From Paenibacillus elgii NBRC 100335 (GTDB taxonomy: Bacteria; Bacillota; Bacilli; Paenibacillales; NBRC-103111), in contig NZ_BIMB01000044.1 of NCBI RefSeq assembly GCF_004000865.1, forward strand, positions 1 through 58,719: DNA of 58,719 bases, read 5' to 3'. Below, in pieces: positions 7,238-16,612 of this stretch (position 1 is its first letter; the number at the start of each line of letters is the position of its first letter). The notes under the pieces were generated by a model. That model worked only from the letters and a program-made list of their open reading frames with translations, was not told the DNA's origin and made no database searches. Both the position numbers and the translations under genes were made by a program.

Positions 7238-7816
7238 ATGAAAGCGAACCGGATGGAAGCGTTCAGCGATGGCGTGTTGGCGATTATTATTACGATCATG
7301 GTGCTGGAATTCAAATTGCCGGAAGGCCATGACTGGTATGCGCTAATCGGACTTGGCCCGAAAATTCTCAGCTACATCTTCAGCTTCGTCTATATCGGCA
7401 TCTACTGGAATAATCATCATCACCTGCTGCACATGGTTCGAACGGTGCACGGGCGGTTGATGTGGCTTAACCTGCTGCTGCTCTTCTGGCTATCTCTTAT
7501 ACCGTTCACGACGGCTTGGATGGGGGAAAGCCATTTTGCACCTACTCCAACGGCGCTGTACGGCATTATTTTACTGCTATCAGCGCTCTCGTACCGGCTG
7601 CTTCAGCTCGCGATTATTCAACAGCATTCCGGCGATTCCTCCTTCGTCGTATCGATGGGCAAAGACTGGAAGGTGAAATTATCTCCTTTTCTCTACTTGA
7701 TCGCGGTACTGACCGCCTATGTGAGTCCTTGGATATCGTGCTTCTTTTTCGTACTCGTTGCCATCATCTGGTTCGTGCCGGATAAGCGAATCGAGCATGC
7801 TCTGAGAGGCCAGTAA
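7238..7816 (+). CDS. TMEM175-family (DUF1211) membrane protein
   Basis: The start is ATG 7238 (MKANRMEAFSDG), with GAAAGGTGA upstream; the open frame extends further 5' but without a ribosome binding site. The defining motif RMEAFSDGVLAIIITIMVLE sits at the N-terminus, followed by five more hydrophobic segments, giving six in about 192 aa, as in bacterial TMEM175 proteins. Characterised relatives form potassium-selective channels, in which FSDG belongs to the first pore-lining helix. The family is clear; channel activity is inferred. No regulator is adjacent; the next gene starts 60 bp downstream. Confidence 0.88.
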   Translation: MKANRMEAFSDGVLAIIITIMVLEFKLPEGHDWYALIGLGPKILSYIFSFVYIGIYWNNHHHLLHMVRTVHGRLMWLNLLLLFWLSLIPFTTAWMGESHFAPTPTALYGIILLLSALSYRLLQLAIIQQHSGDSSFVVSMGKDWKVKLSPFLYLIAVLTAYVSPWISCFFFVLVAIIWFVPDKRIEHALRGQ

Positions 7817-7876
7817 GCGAGAGAAGGCTGGGAATTGGTTTCGTAGAACTTACCAATAGAAAGGTTGGAAGCATAG

Positions 7877-8758
7877 ATGGGTATGCACGAAATTGAAGGC
7901 GCTGTTGATGGCGTTGTTCTTGTATTGGATGAAAGTCCTCTCAGCGCGGCTTTGGATATGCGCTCCATTTACGATTCCCTGGCTCGTTTTGTGGGAAGAT
8001 GGGACGCTTCGTTTCAACATTTTCACGTACTTGCGCCTTTGGTGAAGCACAGGTATACCTATGCGTTTCCGGTAACGGAGCACCCCGAATACGAGCGGCA
8101 TCAGGCGTACTTTGACGGGCTAAGAAAGCAGAAATCCCTGCTGCGTCATCCCGACCGCGAGTGGGACTGGGAGACCAATCGTGAAGTAGGCACCTACTGC
8201 CATCCGATGGAAGCTTGGGGAGGGCAATATTTGGACCAAATACCGGAGCATCTGCGGAATGTCGGCATGATCTACGTTGATGCGGGCAGCGAGCTTTGGC
8301 AGATGTTCGTGGACGCTGGCAAATTGACCGGCAAAGACACGGAACCGCCTCGGGATATTCCTTTGGAGGAGATCATCAGCATGACGCTGTCGGAAGCGCG
8401 CAAGCAGAATGAGAAGTTTCTGATCAGCATCTGGTATCCTCTCATGGCTGCCTATGTGATCTTGAATGCGATGGATAAGGCCTGGCAAACGGAGAGCGGC
8501 ATGCCGCAGGACGGCTACAGCGCCCAGATGGTGATGGCAAATCCACATTTTCAAGCGATACGGAGCCTGATCATTGAAACTCGCGCTTATGAATACAACA
8601 ACGATTACGGTCTCACCCGATTACCGGCCGAAGAGGATTTTGAGAAAGGGTTCCAAATACTGGACGACAGTCTGGCGGAACAGGGATGGGGGCAGTTTCT
8701 CGACTGGTGGTATGAACCGCTCAAGAACCATTATGCGGAAAAACGCAATCAGGCGTAG
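7877..8758 (+). CDS. Hypothetical protein, 293 aa
   Basis: ATG 7877, with an in-frame ATG at 7883; AAAGGTTGGAAG precedes both. It is soluble with no signal peptide and rich in Trp, His and acidic residues. Recognisable stretches are a FVGRWDASFQHFHVLAP segment, EWDWETNREVGTY and a C-terminal WGQFLDWWYEPLKNHY, but I cannot place it in a family. It could be cotranscribed with the TMEM175 gene. A strong terminator follows at 8803-8852. Confidence 0.75.
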   Translation: MGMHEIEGAVDGVVLVLDESPLSAALDMRSIYDSLARFVGRWDASFQHFHVLAPLVKHRYTYAFPVTEHPEYERHQAYFDGLRKQKSLLRHPDREWDWETNREVGTYCHPMEAWGGQYLDQIPEHLRNVGMIYVDAGSELWQMFVDAGKLTGKDTEPPRDIPLEEIISMTLSEARKQNEKFLISIWYPLMAAYVILNAMDKAWQTESGMPQDGYSAQMVMANPHFQAIRSLIIETRAYEYNNDYGLTRLPAEEDFEKGFQILDDSLAEQGWGQFLDWWYEPLKNHYAEKRNQA

Positions 8759-8802
8759 CGATTCATCCAAAATCAGCATGGAGATCAGTGCTGAAAATGA
8801 TA

Positions 8803-8852
8803 AACCAAAGCCATAACCCTGGTAATTAGCGGGGGTAAGGCTTTGGTTTTTT
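8803..8852 (+). terminator. Intrinsic terminator
   Basis: A 10-bp stem AACCAAAGCC / GGCTTTGGTT, with ACCC / GGGGT pairing further in, is followed by TTTTTTG. It lies 45 bp after the stop at 8758. Confidence 0.85.
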
Positions 8853-9000
8853 GTGTATTCCTAGGGTTTTATGGACGATTTCTCACTTCTTAACTGCAAT
8901 CACTTGAATTTTCCGGCTTTTAAATAGCAGGCAACTATCATATAATAGTAGATATATTAATCTTGATTTAAGAATGACAGGTTATAATTGATCCAGAAAA

Positions 9001-9058
9001 GGGTGTGACTAGGTCGCGCCCTAGCTTGCTGTGTAGCCTAAAGCAAGAGTGCCACATC
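9001..9058 (+). promoter_or_regulatory. Structured 5' leader before mqo (unidentified RNA element)
   Basis: The 335-base gap before mqo contains a compact fold. Outer stem GGTGTG (9002-9007) with CACATC (9053-9058) encloses hairpins CTAGG/CCTAG (9009-9024) and CTTGCT/AGCAAG (9025-9047), a three-way junction. An alternative 9-bp hairpin GGGTGTGAC/GTCGCGCCC (9001-9021, loop TAG, two G-T pairs) excludes the outer stem. It ends 35 bases before the mqo ATG. It matches no riboswitch class I know. -10-like TATAAT sequences at 8941 and 8983 could start a transcript upstream, but no good -35 is visible. Confidence 0.4.
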
Positions 9059-9093
9059 TTTTCTTCAAATAATAGCGCGTAAGGACGGTTAAA

Positions 9094-10593
9094 ATGAGTA
9101 ACAGACAAACCAAAACAGACGTTATCTTAATTGGTGCTGGAATCATGAGTGCGACTTTAGGAACGCTGCTGAAGGAATTAGTACCGGACTGGAACATTAC
9201 AGTTTTTGAGAAGCTCGCAACCGCAGGAGAAGAAAGCTCTAACGAATGGAATAATGCGGGAACGGGGCATGCTGCACTGTGCGAGCTTAACTACACCGTC
9301 GAAAAACAGGACGGATCCATAGATATTAGCAAAGCGATCAAAATTAACGAAGAGTATCAGATTTCAAAGCAGTTTTGGTCTTATCTTGTAAAAAGCAACC
9401 TGATTCGCAATCCGCAGGACTTTATCATGCCCTTGCCTCATTTGAGTTTAGTGCAAGGGGAAGATAATGTAACGTTTTTGAAAAAGCGTTTCGAAGCGAT
9501 GTCCGACAATCCTCTGTTCCAAGGGATGGAGTTTTCCGATGACCCGGAAAAACTGATGGAATGGATTCCGCTGATTATGAACGGCCGGACCACGGATGAA
9601 CCTATGGCGGCCACAAGAATCGAATCTGGAACGGATGTCAACTTTGGCGCTTTAACGCGTATGCTGTTCGATCACTTAAAGAGCAAGAACGTCGATATCA
9701 AATACAAGCATAGTGTAGATGATATTAAACGTGCCAGCGACGGCTCGTGGGAATTGAAAGTACGCAATGTCGATAGCGGTACCGTCGAACGCCATACGGC
9801 GAAATTCGTCTTTATCGGCGGCGGTGGAGGAAGCTTGCCTTTGCTGCAAAAATCCGGTATTCCCGAAGGGAAGCATATCGGAGGATTCCCGGTAAGCGGA
9901 CTATTTATGGTGTGCAAAAATCCGGATGTCGTAGCGCAGCATCATGCCAAAGTATACGGTAAGGCTAAAGTCGGCGCTCCTCCGATGTCTGTTCCGCATC
10001 TGGACACCAGATTTATCGACAACAAAAAATCGTTGCTCTTTGGACCGTTTGCCGGCTTCTCGCCTAAGTTTTTGAAAACCGGCTCCATGTTCGATTTGAT
10101 AGGCTCCGTAAAGCCGAATAACGTCTTCACGATGTTGGCGGCAGGTGCCAAAAACGTTCCATTGACGAAATACCTGATCCAGCAAGTGATGTTATCGAAA
10201 GAACAGCGCATGGAAGAGCTGCGCGAGTTTATCCCGAACGCCAAAAGCGAGGATTGGGATATCGTGGTAGCGGGACAGCGTGTGCAGGTTATCAAAGATA
10301 CGGCTGCCGGCAAAGGAACGCTTCAATTCGGTACGGAAGTGGTTAATGCCGCGGATGGCTCGATCGCTGCATTGCTCGGGGCCTCCCCGGGAGCTTCGAC
10401 CGCCGTTTCCGTTATGCTTGAGTTAATCAAAAGATGCTTCCCGCAGCAATTAAAAGCGTGGGAACCGAAAATCAAAGAAATGATTCCTTCTTATGGCGTA
10501 TCACTGCTGAAAAACCCGGAGCTTATCGAAGAAATTCATACTTCGACAGGGCGGGCGCTTGGTCTAAGCAACGAACTGCAGCCTGCCATATAG
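9094..10593 (+). CDS. mqo: Malate:quinone oxidoreductase
   Basis: 499 aa, full length for the family. It is a peripheral-membrane FAD enzyme that oxidises malate to oxaloacetate and passes electrons to the quinone pool, replacing or supplementing NAD-dependent malate dehydrogenase. The N-terminal dinucleotide fold is [20 protein letters not shown], followed by the diagnostic [39 protein letters not shown] and the C-terminal [17 protein letters not shown] are also typical of Mqo. The gene is monocistronic between the folded leader and the terminator at 10619. Confidence 0.96.
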   Translation: MSNRQTKTDVILIGAGIMSATLGTLLKELVPDWNITVFEKLATAGEESSNEWNNAGTGHAALCELNYTVEKQDGSIDISKAIKINEEYQISKQFWSYLVKSNLIRNPQDFIMPLPHLSLVQGEDNVTFLKKRFEAMSDNPLFQGMEFSDDPEKLMEWIPLIMNGRTTDEPMAATRIESGTDVNFGALTRMLFDHLKSKNVDIKYKHSVDDIKRASDGSWELKVRNVDSGTVERHTAKFVFIGGGGGSLPLLQKSGIPEGKHIGGFPVSGLFMVCKNPDVVAQHHAKVYGKAKVGAPPMSVPHLDTRFIDNKKSLLFGPFAGFSPKFLKTGSMFDLIGSVKPNNVFTMLAAGAKNVPLTKYLIQQVMLSKEQRMEELREFIPNAKSEDWDIVVAGQRVQVIKDTAAGKGTLQFGTEVVNAADGSIAALLGASPGASTAVSVMLELIKRCFPQQLKAWEPKIKEMIPSYGVSLLKNPELIEEIHTSTGRALGLSNELQPAI

Positions 10594-10618
10594 ACGGAAA
10601 AAATAAAAATGAATGTAG

Positions 10619-10655
10619 CGGCCTTCGTCCCTGGGACGGAGGCCGTTTAGTTTTG
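10619..10655 (+). terminator. Intrinsic terminator after mqo
   Basis: A 13-bp stem CGGCCTTCGTCCC / GGGACGGAGGCCG, one G-T pair and a single-base loop as drawn, is followed by TTTAGTTTTG. Confidence 0.85.
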
Positions 10656-10692
10656 CCTGCAATCCTTCGTAACGGGTCAACGGACAATCCAT

Positions 10693-10730
10693 TTGACAGG
10701 CTAATTGATAATGATTATAGTTATCAATTA
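10693..10730 (+). promoter_or_regulatory. Promoter overlapped by a Fur box
   Basis: TTGACA (10693-10698) and TATAGT (10716-10721) are 17 bp apart. Over the -10 lies a palindrome with perfect 10-bp arms TAATTGATAA / TTATCAATTA (10702-10730) and the core GATAATGATTATAG, close to the classical Fur box GATAATGATTATCATTATC. Iron-loaded Fur would therefore silence the siderophore-binding gene directly. Confidence 0.88.
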
Positions 10731-10808
10731 GATTGCTGATCAATCTATTGTTCGGTTGAAGATGTTTGCGGCAACATCCATCATAAATAAACGGAGGGAG
10801 GGCATCCT

Positions 10809-11816
10809 ATGAACTGGAAACGTACATATCCATGGGTAGGACTGCTGTTAGGAGCTGTAATAGCGGGAAGCGGATGCTCAAACACAACGGATCACGGCGC
10901 AGTCTCCAGCACTTCTCCGTCGGCATCCTCTCCGGATGATTCTTCAACAGTGAAGCCCGCCGCTGAGCGTGTGCTGAAGGATGCGTTGGGGCACGAAGTG
11001 AAAATACCGTCTAACCCCCAGAGGATTGTAGCATCCTATTTGGAGGATCATCTGGTTGCTCTTGGGGTGAAGCCGGTCGCCCAATGGTCCGTCGGCAACG
11101 GAAAATCGGTTCAAAGCTACCTCCAGAAGGAGCTTTACGGGATTCCGACCATTCCAAGCGATCTTCCCTTTGAATCGGTCATGAGCTTTGCTCCGGACTT
11201 AATCCTCATAGATAGTGCGGAGCAGGTAGCTGGGGACAAATACGCCCAATATGCCAAGATTGCTCCGACATTCACCGTGGGGAACGGAGTCAACAATGAC
11301 TGGCGGCAGGAATTCATGACTGTGGCCGAGGTGTTGAATAAAAGCGAGGAAGCTAAGAAGGTTTTGGAGAATTACGATGTGAAGGTGAAGGAAGCCAAGG
11401 AGAAATTAAAGCAGGCCATCGGAAACAAATCCGTGGCTGTTCTCTGGGTAACCGAGAAAACGGTATATGTGCCTAACGAGCATCTATCCAGCGGCGACGT
11501 TCTGTACCGGGACCTGGGGCTAACCGTGCCGGAAGAAATTAAGAAAATTTCCGAAACGGCTAAAGCCAATTGGAATCCCATTACGATGGAGAAGCTTGCT
11601 CAAATGAACATTGACTATCTGTTTATTGTGAACAGCAAGGGCGCAACGAAAGAGCAGATACTAAAGGATCCGGTTTGGTCCGGTATTCCTGCAGTCAAAA
11701 ACGAGCACGTATTCGAATATGATCGTACCTCAAGCTGGCTGTATACAGGTGCCATTGCGAATCGCCAGATGATCGACAACGTGCTGGAGAGTATCTTGAA
11801 GGAAAAAAACAAGTAA
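10809..11816 (+). CDS. Fe-siderophore ABC transporter substrate-binding lipoprotein
   Basis: 335 aa. The signal peptide ends in a lipobox IAGSGC with Cys23 as lipid attachment site, then a Ser/Pro/Thr linker, then a FecB/FhuD-type binding fold: LKDALGHEVKIPSNPQRIVA, the FAPDLILIDS strand and a C-terminal VFEYDRTSSWLYTG. It captures ferric siderophores outside the membrane for an ABC importer. No permease or ATPase is nearby, so it must use components encoded elsewhere. A Fur box overlaps the promoter. ATG 10809 has ACGGAGGGAGG upstream. The siderophore type is not determined. Confidence 0.92.
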   Translation: MNWKRTYPWVGLLLGAVIAGSGCSNTTDHGAVSSTSPSASSPDDSSTVKPAAERVLKDALGHEVKIPSNPQRIVASYLEDHLVALGVKPVAQWSVGNGKSVQSYLQKELYGIPTIPSDLPFESVMSFAPDLILIDSAEQVAGDKYAQYAKIAPTFTVGNGVNNDWRQEFMTVAEVLNKSEEAKKVLENYDVKVKEAKEKLKQAIGNKSVAVLWVTEKTVYVPNEHLSSGDVLYRDLGLTVPEEIKKISETAKANWNPITMEKLAQMNIDYLFIVNSKGATKEQILKDPVWSGIPAVKNEHVFEYDRTSSWLYTGAIANRQMIDNVLESILKEKNK

Positions 11817-12009
11817 GCCATGACCGCTGTTCAACAGGACCAGTTACATCTCCTTTTTCCGGTTCTGCCGAAGGGCGCAGGTCTAGCCTCACGATCTTCA
11901 TCATACCTTCATAATATCCTCATTGTAGCTTCATGATCAAAACGACGGTCTATGGTATTATTTATACATAAGCGAAAATTCAACCCAAATCTAAGGAGGA
12001 AAAATCAGT

Positions 12010-12573
12010 ATGTCTCTTATCGGAACAGAAGTAAAACCATTCAAAGCATCGGCTTATCACAACGGGAAGTTTATCGATGTAACGGAAGCTGACTTCAAAG
12101 GAAAATGGAGCGTCGTTTGCTTCTACCCGGCCGACTTCACGTTCGTATGCCCGACGGAGCTTGAAGATCTGCAAAACCAATACGAAACGTTGAAAGGCCT
12201 CGGCGTTGAAGTATACTCCGTTTCCACGGATACTCACTTTACGCATAAAGCATGGCACGACAGCTCCGAGACAATCGGCAAAATCACTTACATCATGATC
12301 GGCGATCCTTCGCATACGATCTCCCGCAACTTCGACGTGTTGATCGAAGCTGACGGTCTGGCGGATCGTGGCACGTTCATTATCGATCCGGATGGCGTGA
12401 TCCAAGCTGTTGAAATCAATGCAGGCGGTATCGGCCGCGATGCAAGCATTCTGGTGAACAAGATCAAAGCTGCTCAATATGTTCGCAACAACCCGGGCGA
12501 AGTGTGCCCTGCAAAATGGCAAGAAGGTTCCGCAACGCTGAAGCCGAGCCTCGATCTTGTCGGAAAGATCTAA
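12010..12573 (+). CDS. ahpC: Alkyl hydroperoxide reductase, peroxiredoxin subunit C
   Basis: 187 aa, a typical 2-Cys peroxiredoxin. The peroxidatic Cys47 lies in [13 protein letters not shown] and the resolving Cys166 in EVCPAKW. It reduces hydrogen peroxide, organic peroxides and peroxynitrite in the cytoplasm and is recycled by AhpF, encoded 13 bp downstream. The ribosome binding site AAGGAGG is very strong, as expected for an abundant protein. The upstream region contains TATTATTTATACATAA, too far from the PerR consensus to call an operator. Confidence 0.97.
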   Translation: MSLIGTEVKPFKASAYHNGKFIDVTEADFKGKWSVVCFYPADFTFVCPTELEDLQNQYETLKGLGVEVYSVSTDTHFTHKAWHDSSETIGKITYIMIGDPSHTISRNFDVLIEADGLADRGTFIIDPDGVIQAVEINAGGIGRDASILVNKIKAAQYVRNNPGEVCPAKWQEGSATLKPSLDLVGKI

Positions 12574-12586
12574 GGAGTGAAAACTT

Positions 12587-14116
12587 ATGGCACTGGACGC
12601 AGATATTAGAGAACAACTAAGTCAATACCTGCAGCTCATGGAAGGCGATGTGCAGATCCAAGTGAGTGCGGGGTCCGATGCCGTATCCCATGAAATGCTG
12701 GAGCTGGTGGATGAAATCGCCAGCTTATCCTCCAAAATTACGGTGGAAAGAACCGAATTGTCCCGAACGCCGAGCTTCCATGTGAACCGCGCGGGGGAAG
12801 ACACGGGGATTGCTTTTGCCGGCATCCCCTTAGGACATGAGTTCACTTCCTTGGTCCTTGCGCTGCTGCAAGCGAGCGGAAGGCCGCCCAAGGTGGAACA
12901 GCACCTCATTGATCAGATCAAGAACATCCGCGGCGAATATCGTTTCGAGACCTACGTCAGCTTGAGCTGTCACAATTGTCCCGACGTCGTACAGGCCCTG
13001 AACGTCATGAGCGTCCTAAACCCTGGCATCTCGCATACGATGATCGACGGTGCGGCGTACAAAGCCGAGGTCGAGAGCAAAGACGTTATGGCTGTGCCTT
13101 CCGTTTACCTCAATGGCGAATTTTTCGGCAGCGGTCGCATGTCGCTTGAAGAGATTCTCGCCAAGCTGGGGACGGCTCCGGACGCATCCGAATTTGCGGA
13201 CAAGGAACCGTACGACGTGCTTGTCGTCGGCGGGGGTCCCGCTGGCGCCAGCGCGGCGATCTATGCGGCACGCAAAGGCATTCGTACCGGGATTGTCGCC
13301 GAACGCTTTGGCGGTCAGGTCATGGATACGATGGGCATCGAGAACTTCATTAGCGTGAAATACACCGAAGGCCCTAAGCTTGTAGCGAGCCTTGAGGAGC
13401 ATGTCAAAGAATACGGCATCGACGTGATGAAGCTCCAGCGTGCGAAGCGTTTGGAGAAGAAGGATCTCGTCGAAATCGAACTCGAAAACGGGGCTGTGTT
13501 AAAGAGCAAGACCGTCATTCTCTCCACTGGTGCTCGTTGGCGTAATGTCGGCGTTCCCGGCGAAGCGGAATTCAAGAACAAAGGCGTTGCTTACTGCCCT
13601 CACTGTGACGGCCCCTTATTTACAGGGAAAGACGTAGCCGTGATCGGCGGCGGCAACTCCGGCATCGAGGCGGCCATTGATCTTGCAGGTATCGTGAAGC
13701 ACGTGACGGTGCTGGAGTTCATGCCCGAGCTGAAAGCCGATGCTGTCCTGCAGAAGCGACTGTACAGCCTCCCGAATGTGACGGTGCACAAGAACGTTCA
13801 AACCAAAGAAATTACCGGCACGGACAAAGTCAACGGGATTACGTATGTCGACCGCGATTCGGGGGAAGAGCATCATGTCGAATTGCAGGGCGTGTTTGTT
13901 CAGATCGGACTTGTTCCCAATACCGATTGGTTAGCGGATACGGTTGAGCGCACGCGCTTCGGCGAGATCGTCGTAGACCGTCATGGCGCTACAAACGTAC
14001 CCGGTGTGTTTGCGGCAGGCGACTGCACCAATAGTCCTTATAAGCAGATCATCATTTCCATGGGATCGGGCGCAAACGCAGCCTTGGGCGCATTCGATTA
14101 TCTTATACGAAATTAA
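12587..14116 (+). CDS. ahpF: Alkyl hydroperoxide reductase flavoprotein subunit F
   Basis: 509 aa. The N-terminal tandem thioredoxin-like domain carries the redox pair Cys128-Cys131 (SCHNC). The C-terminal thioredoxin-reductase module has the FAD motif [20 protein letters not shown] near 210, the disulfide Cys337-Cys340 (YCPHC) and the NAD(P)H motif [18 protein letters not shown]. Electrons run from NADH through FAD and the two disulfides to AhpC. It forms an operon with ahpC that ends at 14141-14170. Confidence 0.97.
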   Translation: MALDADIREQLSQYLQLMEGDVQIQVSAGSDAVSHEMLELVDEIASLSSKITVERTELSRTPSFHVNRAGEDTGIAFAGIPLGHEFTSLVLALLQASGRPPKVEQHLIDQIKNIRGEYRFETYVSLSCHNCPDVVQALNVMSVLNPGISHTMIDGAAYKAEVESKDVMAVPSVYLNGEFFGSGRMSLEEILAKLGTAPDASEFADKEPYDVLVVGGGPAGASAAIYAARKGIRTGIVAERFGGQVMDTMGIENFISVKYTEGPKLVASLEEHVKEYGIDVMKLQRAKRLEKKDLVEIELENGAVLKSKTVILSTGARWRNVGVPGEAEFKNKGVAYCPHCDGPLFTGKDVAVIGGGNSGIEAAIDLAGIVKHVTVLEFMPELKADAVLQKRLYSLPNVTVHKNVQTKEITGTDKVNGITYVDRDSGEEHHVELQGVFVQIGLVPNTDWLADTVERTRFGEIVVDRHGATNVPGVFAAGDCTNSPYKQIIISMGSGANAALGAFDYLIRN

Positions 14117-14140
14117 TAATACATTTTGCGTATACTATGA

Positions 14141-14170
14141 AAAGCCCCTATTTTATTTTAGGGGCTTTTT
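14141..14170 (+). terminator. Intrinsic terminator after ahpCF
   Basis: A perfect stem AAAGCCCCTA / TAGGGGCTTT with a loop of about 8 nt and a T tail. Confidence 0.92.
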
Positions 14171-14229
14171 GGTGTAGGTTTATAATATAAACAAGGGATT
14201 CGGTTAGGATGAGAGGAAAGGAACGAAAC

Positions 14230-14811
14230 ATGAAAAGCATATTGTTCAAGTTGATGACTAAATTTACCTCGCTTACCGATGAGGAACAACGGGCGATCGC
14301 TGAAGATATCCTTGTGGAGGAATATAAAAAGGGAACCGTGCTCCTTAGACAAGGGGATGTCCCTACGAAATGCTATTTCGTGCTGAAGGGATGTGTAAGG
14401 CAGTACTCAATTGATGAAGCGGGAAAAGAAGTCACATCCAATTTCTACACGGAAGAGCAAGGGCTCTCGATTTTCAATCGTCATCAACAAAACAACCCGT
14501 CTGCGTACACTTTAACTTGTCTGGAAGACTGTGTATTGGTCGTTGGCGATCTTGATGCGGAAAAGGACATGCTTCACAAGCACTCCCAATTGGAAACCAT
14601 GATACGTATGATGGTAGAAGAAACCCTGGGCGAGGTACAAGACGAATGGACTTCCTTTATCGCTTCGACACCCGAAGAACGCTACAGAGCGCTATTACGA
14701 AAAAGACCCCATCTGGTTAGTCGTGTACCACAGCATCAATTGGCGAGTTATCTTGGTATGACTCCAGAGTCATTAAGCAGAATCAAAAAGCGAATACATA
14801 CCAACGGCTGA
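14230..14811 (+). CDS. Crp/Fnr-family transcriptional regulator
   Basis: 193 aa from ATG 14230 (MKSILFKLMTKFTSL), with AGGAAAGGA at the right spacing; the in-frame ATG at 14209 lies at that site. The N-terminal cyclic-nucleotide-binding beta-roll is clear (EEYKKGTVLLRQGDVPTKCY, FVLKGCVRQYSIDEAGKEVT). The C-terminal HTH reads VPQHQLASYLGMTPESLSRI. No iron-sulfur Cys cluster is visible, so it is not an Fnr-type oxygen sensor. This Paenibacillus/Bacillus subgroup often neighbours membrane proteins such as the convergent DUF4386 gene. The ligand is unknown. Confidence 0.88.
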   Translation: MKSILFKLMTKFTSLTDEEQRAIAEDILVEEYKKGTVLLRQGDVPTKCYFVLKGCVRQYSIDEAGKEVTSNFYTEEQGLSIFNRHQQNNPSAYTLTCLEDCVLVVGDLDAEKDMLHKHSQLETMIRMMVEETLGEVQDEWTSFIASTPEERYRALLRKRPHLVSRVPQHQLASYLGMTPESLSRIKKRIHTNG

Positions 14812-14822
14812 TAGGAAAGCTA

Positions 14823-15518
14823 TCATGCGCTTTTGGGGAATTTTCCTCCTCTGAGCAGCAGCCATATTCCAAAGCCCAGTTCTCCGGCAATCATAGGTAT
14901 AGCAAAAACAAGATTAAGTATGGCAATAGCCCCGTCATATTGGGGAAGAAACGTTTTGCTGAGGTGAATGATGATGTAGCCAATTGCAGCAAGCAGCAAT
15001 AAAATGCCGATCACTTTAGGAATGCTGCCGGATTTCAAAGCCACATAGCCAATTATCAACAAATGCCCGCCAAAAACGATCAAACCGATGGACCAAATCG
15101 ATTCGAACGCTTCAAGAAACAGCATCATAAGGGATTGAATTTGTTCGGTTTGAAATGAGGCTAAATAAGTTCCAGACCCCGAGAGATGCAGCACCACGAT
15201 CAAGTTCAGGATGGCTATTCCCAATATAGCCGAATAGGTAAGACGGAGCCATGCGCCGAGCAAGGAAAGGTTTTTATTCATGGGCTTCAGGAAAATATAG
15301 AGAGCCCATGCGACGACGATGTCACTGATCAGGATGATGACCCATCCGAAAATTTCGGCTTTGAACAGGCCGCTTGATGATACGATGTTGTTAAATGTGG
15401 CGCCAGCGTTGCCTTTCACCACAAGGCTTCCATGGACAAAACCGTAGGAAAAAAACGAGACAAGCGCCATGATGATAAGGGATATACCCGCGGTTAAAGC
15501 CGATTTTCGCTCAGCCAT
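14823..15518 (-). CDS. DUF4386-family membrane protein
   Basis: 231 aa with six or seven hydrophobic segments. The family pattern is visible in AGISLIIMALVSFFSYGF, AEIFGWVIILISDIVVAWALY, SLLGAWLRLTYSAILG and FGGHLLIIGYVALKSG. ATG 15518 has TAGGAGG upstream. It ends 12 bp from the convergent Crp/Fnr-type gene, a pairing that recurs in Bacillales, but no biochemical role is established for the family. Confidence 0.85.
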   Translation of the reverse strand: MAERKSALTAGISLIIMALVSFFSYGFVHGSLVVKGNAGATFNNIVSSSGLFKAEIFGWVIILISDIVVAWALYIFLKPMNKNLSLLGAWLRLTYSAILGIAILNLIVVLHLSGSGTYLASFQTEQIQSLMMLFLEAFESIWSIGLIVFGGHLLIIGYVALKSGSIPKVIGILLLLAAIGYIIIHLSKTFLPQYDGAIAILNLVFAIPMIAGELGFGIWLLLRGGKFPKSA

Positions 15519-15576
15519 AAGATAGCCTCCTAGATGACATGATTTATGTTCATTGTATTAGGAGGAGGTTGGCCGG

Positions 15577-16458
15577 TCATTGACTTAAGTCAAGAAATGC
15601 TTCGATTAACCACGGTTTTATCAAGGGCAAGACGGTGGCAGGCTGCATGGCTTTGGTATGATCCATGCCGTTTCCTTTTAAAATTTCGACGTCCCAGCCG
15701 AAGGATTTTAATTGCTTCTCATTTTTTTGCAACAAACCGATAATATCCACCGTGACGCTTCCAAAGCTCTCGCCATACACGATGGTATCTTTTTCACCTG
15801 CAAAAGCCAGTTTAGGGAAGCTCAAGCTGTCTTGAATTTTTTTGTCGTCAAAATCCATTAAGCTTTGATACATCGTGAAAAATTGCTTCGTTTGATTGGG
15901 ATCGATTTTCACCTGGATGGTATTCCAATCGATTTCCTCAGGGCTGGTAGGTTCTTCGTGTGCATATTCAGGGATGTTTTGATGATTCATTGCTTGCTCG
16001 TAAGTTTTTTCCGTTACGGCTAACATTTCTTGATAGGGTCCTTCATACGGCGGGTATCCGCCCATAATCAGACTTTCCAGCCGGTTGGTTCTAATCGCCA
16101 ATTGCAATCCGACCAAAGCTAACCAGGAGTAACCGTAATAACTAAACTTCCCAACATTCATTTCATCCGCGATGCGCAGAAGATCTTGTGCCATGTTTTC
16201 AGGTGTGAGACTGTTCGGTTGGGGATGTGCAAATAGGTGACTTTCATAGTCAAAATACATAACTTGAAACGTGTCGGAAAGTCCTTCAACGAAGTTTTTT
16301 CCTAGTTCAGGATCTACACCCCACAATTTCAAGCTCTCAGCTTCCTGGCCGTAAACGGATTTTTTCGCTACAGGCAGCATGATGACCTTGGCGGAAGGGT
16401 TTCCCGTTAAACCGACCTCCAATGTTGAGCCGTCATGTAATTCTACGATTTTTTTCAC
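15577..16458 (-). CDS. Alpha/beta-hydrolase fold protein
   Basis: 293 aa from GTG 16458 (MKKIVELHDGSTLEV), preceded by TAGGAGT; the frame is open further upstream but lacks a ribosome binding site. The fold is indicated by VMYFDYESHLFAH, the nucleophile elbow GYSWLALVGLQLA (GxSxL rather than GxSxG), a candidate acid in AGEKDTIVYG and the late His in NGMDHTKAM. No signal peptide. It is divergent from the tandem-MerR regulator, and the 154-bp gap contains two strong palindromes, so it is probably that regulator's target. The substrate is unknown; detoxification of a small ester or lactone is one possibility. Confidence 0.82.
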   Translation of the reverse strand: MKKIVELHDGSTLEVGLTGNPSAKVIMLPVAKKSVYGQEAESLKLWGVDPELGKNFVEGLSDTFQVMYFDYESHLFAHPQPNSLTPENMAQDLLRIADEMNVGKFSYYGYSWLALVGLQLAIRTNRLESLIMGGYPPYEGPYQEMLAVTEKTYEQAMNHQNIPEYAHEEPTSPEEIDWNTIQVKIDPNQTKQFFTMYQSLMDFDDKKIQDSLSFPKLAFAGEKDTIVYGESFGSVTVDIIGLLQKNEKQLKSFGWDVEILKGNGMDHTKAMQPATVLPLIKPWLIEAFLDLSQ

Positions 16459-16497
16459 GATAATCACTCCTAACCGGTTTATACTACTACCATACAA

Positions 16498-16529
16498 CAT
16501 TCATGCAATCCTTCGGTTTCACATGAATG
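16498..16529. promoter_or_regulatory. Palindrome in hydrolase/MerR divergent promoter (site 1)
   Basis: Perfect 8-bp inverted repeat CATTCATG-N16-CATGAATG, about 40 bp upstream of the hydrolase GTG. Candidate binding site for the divergent regulator. Confidence 0.5.
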
Positions 16530-16576
16530 CAACAGCTAGGGGCGTGCTCATTTGATGGTTCTATGTTAACGTAGTA

Positions 16577-16596
16577 CTTGAAGGTTTCACTTCAAG
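16577..16596. promoter_or_regulatory. Palindrome in hydrolase/MerR divergent promoter (site 2)
   Basis: CTTGAAG-gtttca-CTTCAAG, perfect 7-bp arms with a 6-bp centre, flanked by TA at each end. It ends 16 bp before the regulator GTG. Spacing and symmetry suit a MerR dimer, which could autoregulate from here. Confidence 0.5.
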
Positions 16597-16612
16597 GGTA
16601 AGGAGTGGGAAG

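Noticed and set aside
11958..11971. PerR box before ahpC
   Set aside because: TTATTTATACATAA only partly matches the PerR consensus TTATAATNATTATAA; too many mismatches to call.
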